Positions 26,174-33,556 of a stretch of DNA of 64,000 nt are shown here, one piece after another (the stretch's first letter is position 1; each line of letters starts with the position of its first letter). The notes under the pieces were generated by a model. It worked only from the letters and a program-made list of their open reading frames with translations, did not search any database and was not told the origin of the DNA. A program made the position numbers and the translations under genes. This DNA is from Rhodospirillaceae bacterium. GTDB taxonomy: Bacteria > Pseudomonadota > Alphaproteobacteria > Reyranellales > Reyranellaceae. Location: assembly GCA_009772935.1 (NCBI GenBank), contig WOUR01000022.1:1-64000 (forward strand), written 5' to 3'.

Positions 26174-26653
26174 CTAGGGCAGGTAGTTCAACGGCAACCG
26201 CGTGGTGGACTTGATCTCCTCCATGGCGAACATCGAGGTCACGTCGGACAGCTCGATCTTGGCGATCAGGCGCTTGTAGAAGGCGTCGTAGGCCTCGATG
26301 TCTGGCAACGCGAGCCGGATCAGGTAGTCGATTTCGCCACTCATGCGATAGCAGTCCATGACCTCGGGGAACGAGGCGATGGCCTTGGCGAAACGGGTCA
26401 GCCACTGGGCACTGTGCTGCGCCGTGCGTACCGCCACGAAGACGGTGACGTGCGCATTGACGGCCTTGCGGTCGAGCAGCGCCACGCGCGACCGCACGAT
26501 GCCCTCCTCCTGCAGGCGGTTGATGCGCCGCCAGCACGGCGTCGTCGACAGGCCGACGCGTTTGGCGACCTCGGCCAGCGGCATGTCGGCATTGTCCTGG
26601 AGGCAATCCAGAATCTTCTTGTCGAAGGAATCCAGTGTGAATTTTCCGGCCAT
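26174..26653 (-). CDS. Lrp/AsnC-family transcriptional regulator
   Basis: A 159-residue feast/famine regulator. The N-terminal helix-turn-helix is FDKKILDCLQDNADMPLAEVAKRVGLSTTPCWRRINRLQEEGIV, and the C-terminal RAM effector domain covers residues 65-150 with VFVAVRT, YRMSGEIDYLIRLALPDIEAYDAFYKRLI and a final hydrophobic strand. It starts at 26653, divergent from a small DUF6356 gene, and reads toward the PGDH-like and aldo/keto reductase genes, which it may control. Amino acids are the usual ligands; the one sensed here is not known. Confidence 0.95.
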   Translation of the reverse strand: MAGKFTLDSFDKKILDCLQDNADMPLAEVAKRVGLSTTPCWRRINRLQEEGIVRSRVALLDRKAVNAHVTVFVAVRTAQHSAQWLTRFAKAIASFPEVMDCYRMSGEIDYLIRLALPDIEAYDAFYKRLIAKIELSDVTSMFAMEEIKSTTRLPLNYLP

Positions 26654-26744
26654 AGACCTTCCCGAGGAATTACATGCTCAACTTTGGCGGCACCGGCGCA
26701 AAGGTAGCAAGCTGTTTCCGTCCCCGGCCGGTACAATTGCCTTC

Positions 26745-26993
26745 ATGATCCGCCGCTTCACCGAACATCCCGCCTCGGTCAACGAGACCTACTTCCAGCA
26801 CATGGGCATGGCCTTCGGCTTCGGCGCCAGGATGCTGATTGGCTCGCTCGCCTGTTTCGTGCACGGTATCCTCCCATGGGTATGCCTGACCCGCGGCAGC
26901 GACACGATCCGCACGCTCCACCACCGCATGGTGAGCCATCGCGTGGTGCGTCCGGCAAAGGACGAGGCCGCGGCCGTCGCAGCGGGCGACTAG
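26745..26993 (+). CDS. Small DUF6356-like protein
   Basis: An 82-residue protein with the pattern FTEHPASVNETYFQHMGMAFGFGARMLIGSLACFVHGILPWVC. This resembles the small alphaproteobacterial DUF6356 group, which carries a conserved N-terminal HPASVxETY box followed by one or two hydrophobic segments ending in a His-x-x-hydrophobic-Pro turn. It is probably a membrane protein with unknown function. The start at 26745 is the first ATG compatible with the motif. It is divergent from the Lrp gene. Confidence 0.7.
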   Translation: MIRRFTEHPASVNETYFQHMGMAFGFGARMLIGSLACFVHGILPWVCLTRGSDTIRTLHHRMVSHRVVRPAKDEAAAVAAGD

Positions 26994-27308
26994 CCGAGCC
27001 CCTCGGGCTTTCATAGCCCTAAGTCCCTCTCGTCACGGCGAACTGCCTGGCAATCCCTCCGCGCGCTGGCATCCCCTGCGCGCATTTCGTCGTGGTTCCG
27101 GCCGCCGGCGATCGCGGAAACTTCTTTAAATATACCCCGCCGCGGCGCCCCGCCCCGTCATCTTATTTATTTTCGCGCCCCCTATGGCGCTCGACGCCGG
27201 CGACCTATGTCATGAGGTGAGGGTGCCCGGGACGCCCTCCACAGAAGCGCAACCCCTTCCCGACGTGCTACGTTTTTGCGGGGAAGCGAACAGAAGCGGA
27301 GGCTGCAA
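26994..27308 (+). other. Intergenic region upstream of the HPF-like gene
   Basis: About 315 bases without a convincing gene. Just after the DUF6356 stop, AGCCC-ctc-GGGCT (26997-27009) followed by TTTC is a weak terminator candidate. An AT-rich patch around 27119-27172, unusual in this GC-rich window, is the most likely place for the promoter of the HPF-like gene. I could not assign -35 and -10 boxes with confidence. Confidence 0.5.
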
Positions 27309-27692
27309 ATGGAAACACCGGTACGCATCAGCTATCAGGGGGGCACGCCGAGCGAAGCGCTGAATACGCTGATCTCCGAACATATCGAGACGCTCGAGAA
27401 GCTCTATGGCCGGCTGACTTCCTGCCAGGTGGTCGTGCAGGTCCCGGACCGGCATCACCGCACGAGCAGCCTCTTCAGCGTGAACATCCACATCGCCCTG
27501 CCCGGCCATATCGACGTGAACATCGACCATACGTCGCATGACGATGAGCGGTTCGCCGATCCGACCTTCGCGGTGAATGATGCGTTCCGGCGCGCCAAGC
27601 GCCAGATCAAGGAACGGGCGCGCAAGCAGCGGGGCGAGGTGAAGAACCTGCACGAGCGGGTGGACCGGACCTTGGACCGGCCCGAGCCCTAA
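27309..27692 (+). CDS. HPF/RaiA-family ribosome-associated factor
   Basis: A 127-residue protein related to hibernation promoting factor and RaiA. It shows VRISYQGGTPSEALNTLISEHIETLEKLYGRLTSCQVVVQVPDRHHR, an HPF-type beta-alpha-beta fold with helix 1 following the first strand. A second half (FSVNIHIALPGHIDVNIDHTSHDDERFADPTFAVNDAFRRAKRQIKERARKQ) is rich in basic residues. Typical HPF short forms are about 100 residues; this is a slightly longer single-domain form. GGAGG upstream supports the ATG at 27309. It may dimerise or stall ribosomes in stationary phase. Its stop (TAA) overlaps the stop of the convergent DsbA-like gene in CTAA. Confidence 0.8.
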   Translation: METPVRISYQGGTPSEALNTLISEHIETLEKLYGRLTSCQVVVQVPDRHHRTSSLFSVNIHIALPGHIDVNIDHTSHDDERFADPTFAVNDAFRRAKRQIKERARKQRGEVKNLHERVDRTLDRPEP

Positions 27693-28297
27693 CGGCGGCG
27701 CGGCACGCCTTTTTCGTCGAGTCTTTCTCTCAGGAGAAAGACTCGATCGCCGCCCCAGAAGATTTCGCCGTCGAGGACGAAGCTCGGGACACCGAAAATG
27801 CCCGAGGCTTCAGCTTCGTCACGGAGCGAGTCGTGCCAGGCTCCCCCTCCGCCGTCGAGGAAGGCGGCAAAGCCGGGTGGTGCGCCCGCTAGTTCGAGGA
27901 CAGCACCGACGGCTTCCACGCTTTCGGGATCGAGATCGCGACGCCAGAAGCGGTCGAAGGCGAGATCGTTGTAGGCGCGGAAGACGCCATGCTGCTGGGC
28001 GTAGAGCATCGCGGTGTTGATCGCGCGCGCATAGTAGATCTTCTTCGGCCCCATCAGGGTCAGGCCCTGCTTGTTGGCGAAACGCCTCGCATCCATGTAG
28101 GCGTAGCGCACGCGCCGCCAGTGATGCGGATCGCGTTGCTCGACCGAGCCCTGGAACGAGGCGATATCGAGCGTATAGGGCCGCCAGTCGAGGTCGATGT
28201 CGTAGTCGGCTTCCAGCTCATAGGCCCACGCCTTCGCGACGAAGGCGTAGGGGCTGACGTAGTCGCTCCAGAGTACGACCTTCGCGCGCTCGGTCAC
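27689..28297 (-). CDS. DsbA-fold 2-hydroxychromene-2-carboxylate isomerase-like protein
   Basis: A 202-residue thioredoxin-fold protein related to 2-hydroxychromene-2-carboxylate isomerase and kappa-class GST. The N-terminal site has VLWSDYVSPYAF, with a Ser in place of the Cys used by DsbA. The C-terminal SGIFGVPSFVLDGEIFWGGDRV matches the family's cis-Pro loop. The GTG start at 28297 overlaps the stop of the upstream membrane-protein gene (GTGA, 28294-28297), so coupling is likely. The last codons form a strong hairpin facing the HPF-like gene. Likely a glutathione-dependent isomerase; substrate unknown. Confidence 0.85.
   Translation of the reverse strand: MTERAKVVLWSDYVSPYAFVAKAWAYELEADYDIDLDWRPYTLDIASFQGSVEQRDPHHWRRVRYAYMDARRFANKQGLTLMGPKKIYYARAINTAMLYAQQHGVFRAYNDLAFDRFWRRDLDPESVEAVGAVLELAGAPPGFAAFLDGGGGAWHDSLRDEAEASGIFGVPSFVLDGEIFWGGDRVFLLRERLDEKGVPRRR
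27717..27746. repeat. Strong hairpin inside the DsbA-like gene, downstream of the HPF-like gene
   Basis: Perfect 13-bp arms TCGAGTCTTTCTC (27717-27729) and GAGAAAGACTCGA (27734-27746) around a 4-base loop. It begins 24 bases past the HPF-like stop codon on the plus strand. It also lies in the last codons of the convergent DsbA-like gene. It may end or protect the HPF mRNA. Confidence 0.7.
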
Positions 28298-28827
28298 GGC
28301 GTGCGCCGCTCCCGACGCCACAGCCACCAGAAGACGCCGCCGACCGCGACGACCATCAGCGTCCCCACCATGAGCAGCATGGCCGAATCCTGGATCCACG
28401 CCACCGCGGGCACCGACAAAGCGAGAAACAGGCCCACCAGGCAGATGCGCCAGACCCGAGCATGGACACCCGCCACGAAGGTGCCGAGCGCCAGCAGGAT
28501 CAGGAGCGCGAGGCTGGTCGCGTTGTCGTTCACCACGCCGCGCACCTCGGGCAGGAACATCAGCCACATCGCCGCCAGGAAGGCGAGCCAATGGAGTGCC
28601 TGCGTCACGATGAGCCGCAGATGATCGGCCGTCTTGTCGACCTCCCGCCACCCCGACATCACGCAGGCGAGGCCGTAGATCGGCGCCAACACCATCCAGT
28701 AGGCATAGGTCGTTGGCCCACGAAATCCGGTCAGGATGATGCCCCCGACCGCCAGGGCCAGCATCGCCACATAGGGCAGCTCGCGAACCAGCCAGTGCCG
28801 GCTGGCGCCGTCGCCGGCGGTGCTCAC
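28294..28827 (-). CDS. Small integral membrane protein, unknown family
   Basis: A 177-residue protein with about five hydrophobic segments (around residues 17-33, 40-52, 76-92, 105-125 and 155-172). The C-terminus is WWLWRRERRTP. I do not recognise a named family. The GTG start at 28827 overlaps the preceding amidohydrolase stop (GTGA), and its own stop overlaps the DsbA-like start, so it is translationally tied into a four-gene run with the alpha/beta hydrolase, M20 hydrolase and DsbA-like gene. No catalytic or transport motif is apparent. Confidence 0.75.
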   Translation of the reverse strand: MSTAGDGASRHWLVRELPYVAMLALAVGGIILTGFRGPTTYAYWMVLAPIYGLACVMSGWREVDKTADHLRLIVTQALHWLAFLAAMWLMFLPEVRGVVNDNATSLALLILLALGTFVAGVHARVWRICLVGLFLALSVPAVAWIQDSAMLLMVGTLMVVAVGGVFWWLWRRERRTP

Positions 28828-29999
28828 CGCGCGTCCTTCGCCAGCCGCTTCTCGACCACGCGCGCCCACAGGGTCGAGCCCAGCGTGAGCGCCTCGTCGT
28901 TGAAGTCGTAGCTGGGATTGTGGACCTCGCAGCCACCCTCGCCGCCACCGTTGCCGATGTTGATGAAGGCGCCCGGGACCTGCTCGAGCATGTAGGAGAA
29001 GTCCTCGGAGGCCATCACGAACGGACCTTCGCGGTTCATGTTCTCCGGTCCCACGATCTCGGCCGCCACGTCGGCGATGAACTTCACCGCGTCCTTGTCG
29101 TTCACGAGCGGCGGGAAGGCGATGCGGACGTCGGCCTTGGCGCTGCCACCCAGGGTCGCGGCGATGCCGCTGGAGATGGTTTCGATGCGCTCCTTGATCA
29201 GCGCCATCGTCTCCTTCCGGAAGGCACGGATCGTGCCGCGCAGAACGGCCTCCTGCGGGATCACGTTGTAGGCGTCGCCCGAGTGCATCTGCGTGACCGA
29301 GATCACCGCCGAATCGAGCGGCGCCACGTTGCGCGACACGACGCTCTGCAGCGCCGAGATGATCTGGGTGGCGATGATCACCGGATCGATGCCGGCCTCG
29401 GGACGCGCACCGTGCGCGCCCTTGCCGGTGATGTGGATGTCGAACAGGCCGCCGCCCGCCATCTGCGGGCCCGAGCGGATGGCGAATTTGCCGACGTCGA
29501 GCTTCGGCCTGTTGTGCATCCCGAAGATGATCTCGCAGGGAAACTTCTGGAACAGCCCGTCCTTGACCATGGCCTCGGCGCCGCCCCTGCCCTCCTCGGC
29601 CGGCTGGAAGATGAGGTGCACCGTGCCGTCGAAGTTGCGGGTCGCGGCGAGATACTTGGCGGCGCCCAGCAGCATCGCGGTATGGCCGTCATGGCCACAG
29701 GCGTGCATGCGGCCCTTGTGCGTGCTGCGGTGGTCGAAGGTGTTGAGCTCGTCCATCGGCAGCGCGTCCATGTCGGCGCGCAGGCCGATGGCACGCGGAT
29801 TGTTGCCGACGCGGATGGTGCCAACGACACCTGTCTTGCCGATGCCCGTCGTGACCTCGCAGCCCCACTCCTTCAGCTTCTGCGCCACGATGGTGCTGGT
29901 CCGCTCCTCCTCGAAGCCCAGTTCCGGATGGGCGTGGATGTCGCGCCGGATGGCGGTCAACTCGGCGGCGGCGGCGGCGATCAGCGGTTCGATCTTCAT
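28824..29999 (-). CDS. M20-family amidohydrolase
   Basis: A 391-residue metal-dependent amidohydrolase of the M20D type (hippurate hydrolase/IAA-amino acid hydrolase-like). Metal and catalytic motifs are MHACGHDGHTAMLLGAAKYL near residue 98 and QPAEEGRGGAEAMV near residue 134. The C-terminal dimerisation domain contains KGAHGARPEAGIDP. Full length for the family. The ATG at 29999 sits five bases after the alpha/beta hydrolase stop. Likely to cleave N-acyl amino acids; the acyl group is unknown. Confidence 0.93.
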   Translation of the reverse strand: MKIEPLIAAAAAELTAIRRDIHAHPELGFEEERTSTIVAQKLKEWGCEVTTGIGKTGVVGTIRVGNNPRAIGLRADMDALPMDELNTFDHRSTHKGRMHACGHDGHTAMLLGAAKYLAATRNFDGTVHLIFQPAEEGRGGAEAMVKDGLFQKFPCEIIFGMHNRPKLDVGKFAIRSGPQMAGGGLFDIHITGKGAHGARPEAGIDPVIIATQIISALQSVVSRNVAPLDSAVISVTQMHSGDAYNVIPQEAVLRGTIRAFRKETMALIKERIETISSGIAATLGGSAKADVRIAFPPLVNDKDAVKFIADVAAEIVGPENMNREGPFVMASEDFSYMLEQVPGAFINIGNGGGEGGCEVHNPSYDFNDEALTLGSTLWARVVEKRLAKDAR

Positions 30000-30004
30000 G
30001 GCGG

Positions 30005-30799
30005 TCAGGACTCCGATAGAAAGGCGGTCATTACACGACGAAACTCCGCGCCGTGCACGTTCGGATATGCATGGCCGCCGTCCGGCAGCACATAGGCGCG
30101 CGCGCCCGGGATCAGGCGCACCAGCTCCTCGGTGAAATAGAGCGGCGTCACCGTGTCGTCACGGGCGCAGACGGCCAGGGTGCGTGCCGTCACCTTTTGC
30201 AGCTGCTCGCGCCGGTCATGGGCCACGATGGCGGCGATGCGCGACAGGACGATCTCGGGAACCGGTATGGTCTCCAGCGCCTTCGCCTCGGCGGCCACGA
30301 GGGCCGCATCGTGGTCCCGCACCCAGGCCGGTGTATTCAGCGCCAACGCGCTCGATTTCAGATAGGCCGCCGGTCCCAGCTCGCGCAGCATCAGCGAGCG
30401 CACCTCGAACAGGCGGCGGAAGAACGCGTCGGTCTTCGCCCAGGTGGCGCTCAGCACCAGCCGGTCGATCCGGCCGGGATGGTCGATCGCGAGGATCTGC
30501 CCCATCGCCCCGCCGGTCGAGTGACCGCACCAATGAACCCTGTCGTAGCCAAGCCCCTCGATGAGCTGCAGCGCATCGTCGGCCATTTGCTCGACGCTGT
30601 AGTCGATCCTCGACAGGCTGCTGCGCGCGGTGCCGCGATGATCGTGCACGACGACGGTGAAATTCTTCGCGAGCTCGGACACGTTGTCGCCCCACCAGCG
30701 GCCGTCTCCGCCAAGGCCAGCGACGAGAAACAGCGCGGGGCCGGCGCCATGGACCTCGTAATAGAGTTCGGCGCCGTCGCGCAGCTTGAACAGGGCCAT
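30005..30799 (-). CDS. Alpha/beta hydrolase
   Basis: A 264-residue alpha/beta hydrolase. The oxyanion segment is LVAGLGGDGRWW, the nucleophile elbow is GHSTGG with Ser near residue 95, an Asp is in CARDDTVTP and the His in DGGHAYP. Cap region residues 120-190 are helical. The general pattern is that of a haloperoxidase, enol-lactonase or PcaD-type enzyme. GAGGAGA precedes the ATG at 30799. It heads the four-gene run with M20, membrane protein and DsbA-like genes. The substrate is unknown. Confidence 0.9.
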   Translation of the reverse strand: MALFKLRDGAELYYEVHGAGPALFLVAGLGGDGRWWGDNVSELAKNFTVVVHDHRGTARSSLSRIDYSVEQMADDALQLIEGLGYDRVHWCGHSTGGAMGQILAIDHPGRIDRLVLSATWAKTDAFFRRLFEVRSLMLRELGPAAYLKSSALALNTPAWVRDHDAALVAAEAKALETIPVPEIVLSRIAAIVAHDRREQLQKVTARTLAVCARDDTVTPLYFTEELVRLIPGARAYVLPDGGHAYPNVHGAEFRRVMTAFLSES

Positions 30800-30848
30800 T
30801 CCGTCTCCTCGGCGATTTGCTATGGTCGGCCCAGGAGGAAAGCGCACC

Positions 30849-31199
30849 ATGAAGCGCCTGTCGATTCTTGCGTTGATCCTGATCGGAAGCTGCGCTCCAA
30901 AGGAGCAGCCATTGACCACCACGATTCCGCGGCCGGCGCCCGACGAGGCGACGCCGTCCGGGATCGCGTATCTCTGCGAGGGTCGCAAGGAAGTGGCCGT
31001 CGTCTACGCCAAGAACCGCGCCTCAGTGACGTTGGGCGACCGCACTTGGCGCATGGAATACCAGGGCGGCAACCCGGGCTTCCGCTACGCCGATTCCTCG
31101 ACCGAATGGTCTGGCCCCGCCAATGCCGGCACGCTCAAGGCGCTGAGCGGCGGCTCGCCGCTGGCCACCAACTGCCAGCCGCTGCGCCGCACGACCTAG
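30849..31199 (+). CDS. MliC-type lipoprotein
   Basis: A 116-residue lipoprotein. The lipobox IGSC places the lipidated Cys at residue 15. The mature part has YLCEGRKEVAVVYAKNRASVTLG, the MliC/PliC pattern of a C-type lysozyme inhibitor, with GFRYADSSTEWSG in the position of the family's conserved SGxRY segment. Cysteines are Cys43 and a C-terminal Cys likely forming a disulfide. AGGAGG precedes the ATG at 30849. Family members inhibit c-type lysozyme in the periplasm or at the outer membrane; activity here is inferred. It is convergent with argC, two bases between stop codons. Confidence 0.75.
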   Translation: MKRLSILALILIGSCAPKEQPLTTTIPRPAPDEATPSGIAYLCEGRKEVAVVYAKNRASVTLGDRTWRMEYQGGNPGFRYADSSTEWSGPANAGTLKALSGGSPLATNCQPLRRTT

Positions 31200-31201
31200 G
31201 A

Positions 31202-32179
31202 TCACGGCCAGACCGGCATACCGTCCAGCCCCGCGGTTTCCGGCAGGCCGCAGATCAGGTTCGCATTCTGCACCGCCTGCCCGGCGGCTCCCTTGCCGAG
31301 ATTGTCGACGACACCCAACGCGATCACCAGGTTGCGTTCCGGATCGGCCGCATAGCTGACGAACGCGAGGTTCGAGCCGGTCGCCCACTTGGTCTGCGGC
31401 GGCCTGTCGGTCACGCGGACGAACGGCCGCCCGGCGTAGAAGCGCCGGGCCGCGTCCAGGCACTGGCCCGTGGTGGCGCCACCACGGCAATAGATGGTGG
31501 CGAGCACGCCGCGCGTCATCGGCACCAGGTGTGGTGTGAACACCAGGCCGTCGGCGCTGCCGCCGCTCAGCCGCTCGATCGTCCTGGCCATCTCCGGCAT
31601 GTGGGTGTGCTTCAGCAGGCCGTAGGGCACCAGGTTCTCGTTGCTCTCGGCATAGCCGAACCGGCTGTCGGCGCCACCCCGGCCGGCGCCGGAAATGCCG
31701 GTCTTGGCGTCGATCACGATGTTGCCGGGCTCGATCAACCCGTTGGCCAGCAGGGGCGCCAGCGCGGTCAGGGTCGCCGCGGGGAAGCAGCCCGGATTGG
31801 CGACGCGTGTCTTGCCCTCGATCTCGGCCGGCCAGACATCGGCGAGACCATACGCCCACCCTTCGACGTAGCGGTGGTCGCCGCCGATATCGACGATCTT
31901 CACGTCCTTCGGAACGCGCGCCAGCGCCTCCGCCGAGGCGCCCGTGGGCAAGGACGCGAACAGCACGTCGAGCTTCGGCAGGGTCGCCGGATCCCACTTC
32001 GCGATCACCAGATCGGCCAATTGAACGGGCAGGCCGGGGAAGCGGTCCATCAAGCGGCTGCCGGCGCTGCCCTCGCCGGCGGCGTAGACCAGATCGAAAG
32101 ACGGATGGCTCGCGACCAGGCGCAACGCCTCGCCGCCGCCGAAGCCGCTGATTCCAACGATACCGACTCGAATGCTCAT
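31202..32179 (-). CDS. argC: N-acetyl-gamma-glutamyl-phosphate reductase
   Basis: A 325-residue enzyme for the third step of arginine synthesis, reducing N-acetylglutamyl phosphate with NADPH. The Rossmann motif is GISGFGGGEALRL; the catalytic Cys131 is in ANPGCFPAATLTAL; the later His is in KHTHMPEM. Length and order match the type 2 (shorter) ArgC form, which runs about 310-325 residues. The ATG at 32179 follows a terminator-like hairpin and a possible leader peptide. No other arg genes are in the window. Confidence 0.95.
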   Translation of the reverse strand: MSIRVGIVGISGFGGGEALRLVASHPSFDLVYAAGEGSAGSRLMDRFPGLPVQLADLVIAKWDPATLPKLDVLFASLPTGASAEALARVPKDVKIVDIGGDHRYVEGWAYGLADVWPAEIEGKTRVANPGCFPAATLTALAPLLANGLIEPGNIVIDAKTGISGAGRGGADSRFGYAESNENLVPYGLLKHTHMPEMARTIERLSGGSADGLVFTPHLVPMTRGVLATIYCRGGATTGQCLDAARRFYAGRPFVRVTDRPPQTKWATGSNLAFVSYAADPERNLVIALGVVDNLGKGAAGQAVQNANLICGLPETAGLDGMPVWP

Positions 32180-32204
32180 GACGATGTCCTCTTTGGTTCG
32201 GGCA

Positions 32205-32239
32205 AAAGAAAACCCCCGGAGCCGAGGGCTGCGGGGGTT
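32205..32239 (-). terminator. Terminator-like hairpin upstream of argC
   Basis: On the minus strand AACCCCCG (complement of 32239-32232) pairs with CGGGGGTT (complement of 32218-32211). An inner AGCC/GGCT pair adds to the stem, and TTTTCTTTT follows. It ends about 25 bases before the argC start. It may be the terminator of the cyd operon or a transcription attenuator of argC. Confidence 0.7.
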
Positions 32240-32367
32240 CAGGAACGGGCCGGAACGTGTCCGGTCGGTGGGGCCTCAAAGTGACCCATTACCCACACCG
32301 ACGAACGCAGACCGGCGCGCAGCACGAAGAGCCGCCGCTGGAATACAGGGGCGTCGGCGTCGGTCAT
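32239..32367 (-). CDS. Possible argC leader peptide, 42 residues
   Basis: A short ORF upstream of argC, starting ATG at 32367 and ending TGA at 32241-32239, exactly at the base of the terminator hairpin. It has five Arg codons, including an Arg-Arg pair at residues 11-12 and Arg17, Arg21 and Arg41. That would suit translation-coupled control of an arginine gene, but the ribosome-binding site (AGGAA, 13 bases from the start) is poor and the anti-terminator pairing is not shown. It could be a chance ORF. No function beyond regulation is proposed. Confidence 0.3.
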   Translation of the reverse strand: MTDADAPVFQRRLFVLRAGLRSSVWVMGHFEAPPTGHVPARS

Positions 32368-32449
32368 GAAGGGTTTCGTTCCTGAACATGCTGCTCGACA
32401 CTGTCGCCGCGCACGGTACGCGTCAAGGGCAATGTCCGCCAGCCGGCTG

Positions 32450-32551
32450 CTACTTCAACCAGAGCTTGATGGCGTAACCGACCAGCGCCGTGACCCCGAC
32501 GCCGCCAGCCCACAGGCCCACGAACCACAGCCACTGACGCGGGCCCGGCAT
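32450..32551 (-). CDS. DUF2474-like small subunit of the cytochrome bd oxidase
   Basis: A 33-residue peptide beginning with an ATG one base after the cydB stop codon. The sequence is a single membrane helix, WLWFVGLWAGGVGVTALVGYA, followed by a basic end (IKLWLK). This resembles the short DUF2474 proteins encoded after cydB in cyanide-insensitive-type bd oxidases, which play the role that CydX has in E. coli. The position, size and topology support it strongly, though similarity over 33 residues is limited. Confidence 0.7.
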   Translation of the reverse strand: MPGPRQWLWFVGLWAGGVGVTALVGYAIKLWLK

Positions 32552-32552
32552 C

Positions 32553-33554
32553 TCAGTGATAGCCCTCGTGACCGGTCTTGCCGCGGAACACCCAGTAGGA
32601 AAAGCCGGTATAGGCCAGGATGATCGGCACGATCACAAGGACACCGGGCAGCATGAACTTCAGGCTGTCGTCGGGCGCGGCAGCATCCCAGATCGAGACC
32701 GAGGGCGGCACCACGTACGGATAGAGGCTGATGCCGAGGCCGGCGAGTCCCAGGCCGAACAGCGCGAGCGCCATCAGGAAGGGCGTGTAGTGGTGCCCGC
32801 GGCGCAGGCTCCAGAACAGCACGAACGTCACGATCGCCACCAGCAGCGGCACCTGGGCCGTGAACAGGACCTGCGGCCAGGCGAACCAGCGCATCCAGTA
32901 GGCGTCGCGCAGGAAGGGAGTCGCGGCACTCACCGCCGCCATCGCCACGATCGTCGCGATACCCAGGCGAAAGGCCAGGCGATGGCAACGCTCCTGGAGT
33001 GCCCCTTCGCTCTTCATCACCAGCCAGGTCGAACCCAGCAGCGCATAGCCGCAGACGAGACTGACGCCCACCAACAGGCTGAACGGCGTCAGCCAGTCGA
33101 ACCAGCCACCGGCATAGGTGCGGTTCTGGACGGCGATTCCCTGCAGCAGCGCGCCCAGGGTGATGCCCTGCGCCAGCGCCGCGACGATCGAGCCGCCTGT
33201 GAACGCCACGTCCCAGAGAGGGCGATGCTGTGGATCGCGCCAGCGGAACTCGAAGGCCACGCCGCGGAAGACCAGCGCCAGCAGCATGGCGATGATGGGC
33301 GCATAGAGCGCCGAGAGGATCATGCCATAGGCCAGCGGGAAGGCCGCCAGCAGCCCGCCCCCGCCCATCACCAGCCACGTTTCATTGCCGTCCCACACCG
33401 GCGCCACCGAATTCATGGCGCTGTCGCGCTCGCGGCCGACCGGCAGGAGCGGAAACAGGATTCCGACGCCGAGGTCGAACCCGTCCATGACGACATAGGC
33501 CAGGATGGCGAAGGCGATGATGAAGGCGAAGAACATCGGAAGGTCGAACGGCAT
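32553..33554 (-). CDS. cydB: Cytochrome bd ubiquinol oxidase subunit II
   Basis: A 333-residue membrane protein with about eight or nine hydrophobic helices. The N-terminal pattern is ILAYVVMDGFDLGVGILFPLLP, followed by NSVAPVWDGNETWLVMGGGGLLAAFP, which is diagnostic of CydB. It forms the heterodimer partner of CydA. The start at 33554 is two bases after the CydA stop. It is followed one base after its stop codon by a 33-residue DUF2474-like ORF. No cydC/cydD assembly genes are in the window. Confidence 0.95.
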   Translation of the reverse strand: MPFDLPMFFAFIIAFAILAYVVMDGFDLGVGILFPLLPVGRERDSAMNSVAPVWDGNETWLVMGGGGLLAAFPLAYGMILSALYAPIIAMLLALVFRGVAFEFRWRDPQHRPLWDVAFTGGSIVAALAQGITLGALLQGIAVQNRTYAGGWFDWLTPFSLLVGVSLVCGYALLGSTWLVMKSEGALQERCHRLAFRLGIATIVAMAAVSAATPFLRDAYWMRWFAWPQVLFTAQVPLLVAIVTFVLFWSLRRGHHYTPFLMALALFGLGLAGLGISLYPYVVPPSVSIWDAAAPDDSLKFMLPGVLVIVPIILAYTGFSYWVFRGKTGHEGYH

Positions 33555-33556
33555 GA

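Noticed and set aside
23507-26707. A 1066-residue plus-strand open frame
   Set aside because: It lies across the MFS gene in another frame and antisense to aldo/keto reductase, PGDH-like and Lrp genes. Its composition is typical of high-GC shadow frames.
30053-32284. A 743-residue plus-strand open frame
   Set aside because: It is antisense to the alpha/beta hydrolase and argC and in a different frame from the real MliC-type lipoprotein.
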